Positions 17,207 to 20,877 of a stretch of DNA of 20,877 nucleotides are shown piece by piece; position 1 is the stretch's first letter, and each line of letters begins with the position of its first letter. A model generated the notes under the pieces. The model made no database searches and was not told the origin of the DNA. It saw only the letters and a list, made by a program, of their open reading frames with translations. Location of the stretch: NCBI GenBank assembly GCA_003133265.1, contig PKWQ01000028.1:142-21018 (forward strand). The letters run 5' to 3'. Both the position numbers and the translations under genes were made by a program. Origin of the DNA: Acetobacteraceae bacterium (GTDB lineage: Bacteria; Pseudomonadota; Alphaproteobacteria; Acetobacterales; Acetobacteraceae).

Positions 17207-18072
17207 GACGCGAGTTGCTTGCGGATCGACTGCAATTCCCGTTCACGCTCTACGCTTACCTTCGGATAGTGCATCTTGAGCCCTTCGAACGTGTCGAGGA
17301 CAATTTGGGAGACGATCAGCCGGGCGTTCTCTTTGTCATCGGCGGGGACGACATACCAAGGGGCGTCGCTCGTGCTCGTCGCACTGAGGCAGTCCTCGTA
17401 TGCTCGCATGTAATGCTTCCAGAATTCCCTTTCCTTGATATCTGCGGCGCCGAATTTCCAGTTCTTGTGCGGCTCGTCGATGCGGGCAAGGAAACGCTTG
17501 CATTGCTCTTCCTTCGACAGGTGAAGGAAGAATTTCACGATGCGGGTCCCGTTGGCATGCAGGTGGCGCTCCAAATTGGTGATGGAGCGATAGCGCTGAT
17601 GCCAGAATTTCTTGTCATTGCCCGGTGGGTCCACGAGCGCTTCGCCGCTCAGCAGCTCGGGATGCACACGGACGATCAGCACTTCCTCGTAGTAGGATCG
17701 GTTGAAGATTCCGATCCGCCCGCGCTCCGGCAGATCGCGCGTAGAGCGCCAAAGGAAATCGTGCTCCAGTTCCGTGGCGCTGGGATGCTTGAAGCTGAAT
17801 ACTTGGCAGCCCTGCGGGTTGACGCCGGACATCACGTGTCTGATGGCGCCGTCTTTTCCTGCCCCATCCATCGCCTGGAAGATCAGCAGGAGCGCATGGC
17901 GGTTTGATGCGTAGTGCAGCCGCTGCAGCGCACTCAGTTGCAAAACATGCCCCTGCAGAAGCTCTTCGTAGTGCTTTTTCGATTTGTAGACCGAATGCAC
18001 ATGCGTCGGCCATTTTTCGAGATTGACTTCGTCGCCTTCCTTCACACGAAAATCTTCTGAATGTATCTTCAT
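17203..18072 (-). CDS. ppk2: Polyphosphate kinase 2 family (probably class III)
   Basis: 289 residues, single-domain PPK2. It transfers phosphate from inorganic polyphosphate to nucleotides, making ADP/ATP from AMP/ADP. The Walker A loop is AMDGAGKDG (67-75), followed by HVMSGVNPQGCQVFSFKHPS. The Walker B region is GIFNRSYYEEVLIVRVHPE (121-139). The lid region with basic residues is KRFLARIDEPHKNWKF (192-207). The HVMSGVNPQG pattern resembles class III enzymes, which accept both AMP and ADP; substrate preference is an inference. The ATG at 18072 follows AGAGGA by 5 nt, a good ribosome binding site. Its TGA overlaps the ndvB GTG, so its translation is linked to that of the glucan synthase, which needs UTP-derived UDP-glucose. 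Confidence 0.93.
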   Translation of the reverse strand: MKIHSEDFRVKEGDEVNLEKWPTHVHSVYKSKKHYEELLQGHVLQLSALQRLHYASNRHALLLIFQAMDGAGKDGAIRHVMSGVNPQGCQVFSFKHPSATELEHDFLWRSTRDLPERGRIGIFNRSYYEEVLIVRVHPELLSGEALVDPPGNDKKFWHQRYRSITNLERHLHANGTRIVKFFLHLSKEEQCKRFLARIDEPHKNWKFGAADIKEREFWKHYMRAYEDCLSATSTSDAPWYVVPADDKENARLIVSQIVLDTFEGLKMHYPKVSVERERELQSIRKQLAS

Positions 18073-18119
18073 TTTATTCCTCTGGGCGGCGCAGCCTGCC
18101 GATCATATCGTTTTCGCGC

Positions 18120-18442
18120 TCATTCGGCGGCCTGCTGCGTCGAAATTGTGGGTGTTCCGACTTTCGCCTCCGGCTTGGGCTCGGCTTTGGCGTCGGGCTC
18201 GGGTTCAGCCTTGACTTTGGGCTTAGGTTGAGCGTCACCTTCGGCCTTGGTCTCATGCTAGCAGTGCTTTCTCTGGCGCACGAGCTAGCCTGCGAGGCCG
18301 CATGCAGGACGTTGCCGATTTCGGTCTCCGCCTTGAGGTCGCCGACGCTCGAAAGCCCGGCCGGTTGGCCGGGCTCCACCACCGCGACCGGCCGGCCGCG
18401 CGTGCCGAGTGTGGATCCTGGCGGCGCGGAGTAGCAGCCAGA
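18120..18442 (-). pseudogene. Broken low-complexity reading frame, Lys/Pro/Glu/Ala tail
   Basis: This fills the 370-nt gap between the stress-protein gene and ppk2. One minus frame, starting right after the stress-gene stop at 18443, reads plausibly as GSTLGTRGRPVAVVEPGQP and LKAETEIGNVLHAASQASS to about 18260. A second frame then continues to a TGA at 18120-18122 as GDAQPKPKVKAEPEPDAK, AEPKPEAKVGTP and TISTQQAAE. This alternating acidic/basic Pro-Ala tail is typical of real coding sequence. In the second frame a TAG at 18258-18260 blocks extension upstream, and neither frame has a start with a ribosome binding site. The likeliest reading is a small gene with a disordered charged tail that suffered a frameshift near 18250-18262. 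Function not recognised. Confidence 0.4.
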
Positions 18443-18997
18443 TCATGCGCCGGCGTGGATGAGATGATCGGCCGTGTCGGCCGCTTTCACGCCGGTATGC
18501 ACATCGAGACGTGCGGGTTTGAGCGTGCCGAGGAGCGTTTTGGCACGGGCGATTTCCTGTGTCGGGCCGCGCGCCATCACCAGGAAATTATCGGCTTTCA
18601 AGGCGGTCTCGTACTGGATCACGCTGTCCTTGGGCATGCCCATACTATAGATGGCTGCACCAAGCGCGCTCATGCCGCCGACCACGACAGCGCTTTCGAC
18701 GCCGGACAGCACCGTGGCGGCCAGATACCCGAGCACGACGACATGCCCGACAAGGGGAATTGTCATGAACAGCCCACCGAAGAACAGGCCCCAGAGCCCA
18801 CCCCAGAACGCTCCGCGGCCGCCCCAGAATTTGATCCGATCGCCAACGCTGTAGAAGCCGACGACCTTCTCTTCGGTGTGGTACCCCTTGCCGACGACGC
18901 TGAGGTTCTTCATTTCGAACCCGGCAGCGGTGAGCTTTTTTACCGCATCTTCCGCACCTTGGTGATCCGCGAAGACCGCGACGATTGCATCGTCCAC
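18443..18997 (-). CDS. General stress protein, YflT/GSP17M-like domain
   Basis: 184 residues from a GTG at 18997 preceded by AAAGGA at 9 nt. The longer open frame to 19165 overlaps the upstream PRC gene and adds sequence that does not look like this family. The N-terminal part, VDDAIVAVFADHQGAEDAVK followed by LTAAGFEMKNLSVVGKGY, matches the ferredoxin-like domain seen in general stress proteins of the YflT/GSP17M type. A Gly-rich hydrophobic centre follows at about 59-115 (FWGGRGAFWGGLWGLFFGG and the adjoining GHVVVLGYLAATVLSG), likely membrane-inserting. After it the sequence returns to a soluble segment, YETALKADNFLVMARG, that resembles a repeat of the first domain's end. It lies 86 nt after the PRC gene and is probably in the same transcript. 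Exact role unknown; the stress assignment comes from the family. Confidence 0.75.
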   Translation of the reverse strand: MDDAIVAVFADHQGAEDAVKKLTAAGFEMKNLSVVGKGYHTEEKVVGFYSVGDRIKFWGGRGAFWGGLWGLFFGGLFMTIPLVGHVVVLGYLAATVLSGVESAVVVGGMSALGAAIYSMGMPKDSVIQYETALKADNFLVMARGPTQEIARAKTLLGTLKPARLDVHTGVKAADTADHLIHAGA

Positions 18998-19083
18998 TTC
19001 ATTGCATCCTTTGGGGGCGAGGAATTGCGCGGCGGCGTTGCCCTGTGTCTCGCCACCGGCATCGTTGCGTTGGGGCGAGCCGA

Positions 19084-19851
19084 CTACCAGCCGTAGCCTT
19101 GCCAGCCGTAATGTCTGTGCAATCGCTTCTCGTAGTGGGTATCGATCATCCCGACGGGATCCCATGGAGGGCTGGACTTGACCTTGTCGCGGTCAACGTC
19201 GATCGCGATCTGGTGATCCGCGTAACTGATCTTGCTTACCGCGTATGGCGAGATCAGCACGTGCTTGCCGAGCCACCAATTACTGGTATCGACGATGAGA
19301 TAGCGGATGTCCCAGGCCACATCTTCGATGAGGAAGTTCTCGGCATGGCCGATCTCGCCGTCGCTGGCGAGGATGTGGTATCCGATTACGGTCGCAACGC
19401 TGCGCAGGTGCGGATCGCCTTCGTCCTCCAGCAGACCGGGGCCTGCCGGTTCACGCAGTGCGGACGTGCCGAAATAGGGTGGCGCCGACAGCGGCAAGGC
19501 AATGCCGCCACCGCCGAAATAACTGCCGCCCCAATGCGGATCCCATCCATAATAGTCGTATAGGGAGTTCTCAATCTGCTGCGACACCGGTTGGTCCCGA
19601 AAGATGCTGGGACTCGCCTCGATCTGATGCCTCGACAGCGCGACCGGCAATTTCTGTCGCTCATAGTCGGGGCGCGCGACCGCCGACGGATGCACCAGGA
19701 CTTTTCGCGCTGTCAGCCACGTCCCGGTATTCACGACGATCCATCGTATCTTCCAGGATGAATCGTCAAACAAAAGATCGGTGACGGTTCCCACTCTGCC
19801 GTCGCTCGCCTCGATTGCGTAGCCCTTGAGTGCCGAACCTGCCAACAGCAT
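19084..19851 (-). CDS. Tandem PRC-barrel domain protein
   Basis: 255 residues from the ATG at 19851, which has AGGAAGGG 8 nt upstream; the frame is open to 19917 but that start lacks such a site. Two PRC-barrel units are visible. The first, about 5-80, has GYAIEASDGRVGTVTDLLFD and WKIRWIVVNTGTWL. The second, about 153-228, has GYHILASDGEIGHAENFLIE and WDIRYLIVDTSNWWLG. The linker is aromatic and Gly-rich (DYYGWDPHWGGSYFGGGG, 99-116), and the protein ends HYGWQGYGW. There is no signal peptide or membrane helix. PRC barrels occur in photosynthetic reaction centres and in RimM, and many stand-alone copies belong to stress loci. The ligand and role of this one are not known. It is the first gene of the minus-strand block and so nearest the likely promoter. 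Confidence 0.85.
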   Translation of the reverse strand: MLLAGSALKGYAIEASDGRVGTVTDLLFDDSSWKIRWIVVNTGTWLTARKVLVHPSAVARPDYERQKLPVALSRHQIEASPSIFRDQPVSQQIENSLYDYYGWDPHWGGSYFGGGGIALPLSAPPYFGTSALREPAGPGLLEDEGDPHLRSVATVIGYHILASDGEIGHAENFLIEDVAWDIRYLIVDTSNWWLGKHVLISPYAVSKISYADHQIAIDVDRDKVKSSPPWDPVGMIDTHYEKRLHRHYGWQGYGW

Positions 19852-20058
19852 GGTGTAACCCTTCCTCATTCGACTTGGCACGCCCTCCGGCTGATCCTGC
19901 GGCCGTGACGAAGTCATCGTGCTCGCGGGGCGCCGCGTCCCCGGCGACTGACCGGGTGTCGAAGGAGGCGCAAGGGCATGTCAAACTGTAGTTCACCCGT
20001 CGTTCCGAACAGCCGCGATCATATAGCCGATGACGGCTAGGCAACGCAGGCACGGAAT
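19852..20058. promoter_or_regulatory. Leader region of the metabolic block, with a small inverted repeat
   Basis: 207 nt without a convincing gene lie between the PRC start and the short ORF beyond. Any promoter for the minus-strand block should be here. On the minus strand a TTGACA occurs at 19984-19979, but nothing near TATAAT stands 16-18 nt downstream. A small perfect inverted repeat, TAGCCG/CGGCTA around ATGA, lies at 20024-20039 and could be an operator or the end of the relaxase transcript. I see no known regulator site. Confidence 0.3.
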
Positions 20059-20289
20059 CTACTCAGTCGGACCGCTCTCGATCGTGGTGTTCAATCCCAC
20101 CTGAGTCGGCTGAATTCGAGCATAGGCAATTTCCGAGCCTACCTTCGGGTGTGCAACGGCGTGGGGTCCCGGCGCCGATCTGCACGACAACCAGTTGAAT
20201 TCTCTGATTTTGACGGAGTCCGCCGTGGGCTTGTTCACAAGAGAAGCAGCTTGACCCAGATAACCCCAATCAGAGAGGACTCTTAGCAT
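20059..20289 (-). CDS. Possible small protein downstream of the relaxase (unrecognised)
   Basis: A 76-residue frame from an ATG at 20289 with GAGGGCG immediately upstream; a GTG at 20319 is an alternative start. It begins 13 nt after the relaxase stop, on the same strand. The product starts MLRVLSDWGYLGQAASLV and ends GLNTTIESGPTE, without an obvious domain. Its codons (TCT, GAT, GGT, TAT, CAA, GCT) are lower in GC than those of the metabolic genes, which suggests different ancestry. The GGGGTCCCG-type repeat lies inside this frame at 20163, so the ORF may simply be an open stretch across a transposon end. Confidence 0.25.
   Translation of the reverse strand: MLRVLSDWGYLGQAASLVNKPTADSVKIREFNWLSCRSAPGPHAVAHPKVGSEIAYARIQPTQVGLNTTIESGPTE
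20163..20200. repeat. Tn3-like terminal-repeat motif, right copy
   Basis: The sequence begins GGGGTCCCGGCGCCGATC and ends near GTTGAAT. It pairs with the copy at 1628 at 29 of 36 positions in direct orientation. Outside these bases the two regions do not align by eye. The two copies lie on either side of the metabolic block (1716-19851). Confidence 0.4.
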
Positions 20290-20302
20290 CTCGCCCTCAA
20301 CA

Positions 20303-20877
20303 CTACATCCGCCGTCCACGACGGCGGCCGGCTGTGGCCTTTTCCGCCTGCCGCTCCCGGTACGCGCGCACCCGGTCGACGGCGGCTCGCATGGCTTCCC
20401 TCACCTGGGGACCAATGTCCTTGAGTCTCTGCAAGAGATCGCGCCGCTCGGCGACGGTGTTCTCCGAGGCCGGTTGCACCCGCCTCGCCTTCCCGTCGTC
20501 TCGCTTGCTCTGGAACGTCGCCGCCAACGTGCTCTTCGCCTTGCCCTCTACCGCGCGCTGCTCAAGCGGCTGCTTGCCAGCCTGCATCTTCTGGATGGTC
20601 CCGATCCGAAGGTTCTCGGCTCGCGCGATCATCGAAAGCGATCCCTCCTTCACCGGCTGGCGCGCGAAATTCCGCGCCACGTTCTCGATCACGTCGCTCT
20701 CCCGGACCTGGCGCTTGTCGCCAAGCGGCCGGCGGCCGGCAACCTCTTGCCGCTCCGCACCGTCCGAGGTCACGATGAACGACTGCTCGCGATGCCGGCT
20801 GCCGGACGTGTAGGCGCCGAAAGCGTTGACCTGGCGCGATCCGCCGGGGACGGCAAAGATGTGCTCGCTGACCGTGG
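20303..20877 (-). CDS. C-terminal part of a probable MobF/TrwC-type conjugative relaxase-helicase (partial)
   Basis: The frame is open from the window edge at 20877 to a TAG at 20303-20305, 191 codons of a larger protein whose start lies beyond the window. The first part, SEHIFAVPGGSRQVNAFGAY followed by TSGSRHREQSFIVTSDGAER, matches the last helicase block (motif VI region, ending in an Arg-rich TRHR-like segment) of TraA/TrwC relaxases. DVIENVARNFARQPVKEGSL is similar to the segment that follows it in this family. The tail, about the last 90 residues, is Lys/Arg/Gln-rich and helical (RRDLLQRLKDIGPQVREAM) and ends GRRRGRRM, as many relaxases do. Such proteins nick the plasmid or ICE origin and unwind DNA for transfer. 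The GTG at 20773 is internal, not the start. Assignment is from memory of the family. Confidence 0.55.
   Translation of the reverse strand, partial: TVSEHIFAVPGGSRQVNAFGAYTSGSRHREQSFIVTSDGAERQEVAGRRPLGDKRQVRESDVIENVARNFARQPVKEGSLSMIARAENLRIGTIQKMQAGKQPLEQRAVEGKAKSTLAATFQSKRDDGKARRVQPASENTVAERRDLLQRLKDIGPQVREAMRAAVDRVRAYRERQAEKATAGRRRGRRM

Noticed and set aside
19979..19984. TTGACA hexamer on the minus strand as a sigma-70 promoter of the block
   Set aside because: No TATAAT-like sequence 16-18 nt downstream; a single hexamer is expected by chance.
1..20877. tRNA, rRNA, CRISPR arrays, riboswitches
   Set aside because: I scanned for tRNA-like cloverleaf ends, regularly spaced repeats and known leader motifs and saw none. 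Short hairpins noted above lack the features of these elements.

Overview
The window is GC-rich DNA from a proteobacterium. The full-length cyclic beta-1,2-glucan synthase and the MobF-type relaxase end fit an alphaproteobacterium best, but nothing here fixes the genus. It reads as an accessory island. A block of about 18 kb of minus-strand genes is bounded by decayed mobile-element and gene fragments on the left (positions 1-1700) and by the C-terminal end of a probable conjugative relaxase on the right (20303-20877).

Left edge (1-1715): a short plus-strand C-terminal tail; an MFS transporter fragment joined in frame to a dead IS701-like transposase, which carries a nonsense codon, a frameshift and a changed catalytic Asp; and an N-terminally truncated cytochrome c. 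A motif of about 36 bp starting GGGGTCCCG lies at 1628 and again at 20163 in the same orientation, with a weaker copy near 102. It resembles a Tn3-family terminal repeat.

Central block, in order of transcription (right to left): a double PRC-barrel protein; a general-stress (YflT/GSP17M-like) protein; a broken low-complexity reading frame; polyphosphate kinase 2; a 2,914-residue cyclic beta-1,2-glucan synthase (ndvB/chvB type); phosphoglucomutase; a conserved small protein with a C-terminal membrane helix; a 57-residue Gln/Pro-rich protein with a very strong ribosome binding site; phosphoketolase; class I fructose-bisphosphate aldolase with a 1-nt deletion; and a histidine phosphatase that resembles yeast sedoheptulose-1,7-bisphosphatase Shb17 more than phosphoglycerate mutase. 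Several junctions overlap by 4 nt (ppk2/ndvB, xfp/fba) or nearly touch (ndvB/pgm 10 nt, fba/phosphatase 16 nt), so these genes are probably co-transcribed.

Read together, the block couples glucan synthesis and phosphorolysis (ndvB), recycling of glucose-1-phosphate (pgm), nucleotide phosphorylation from polyphosphate (ppk2), and a phosphoketolase-aldolase-sedoheptulose-bisphosphatase set. That set would support an acetyl-phosphate-forming, non-oxidative sugar-phosphate cycle. Two stress-type proteins head the block. The aldolase frameshift suggests that part of this pathway is lost or replaced in this strain, unless it is a sequencing error. All functional statements come from reading the translations; no searches were run.
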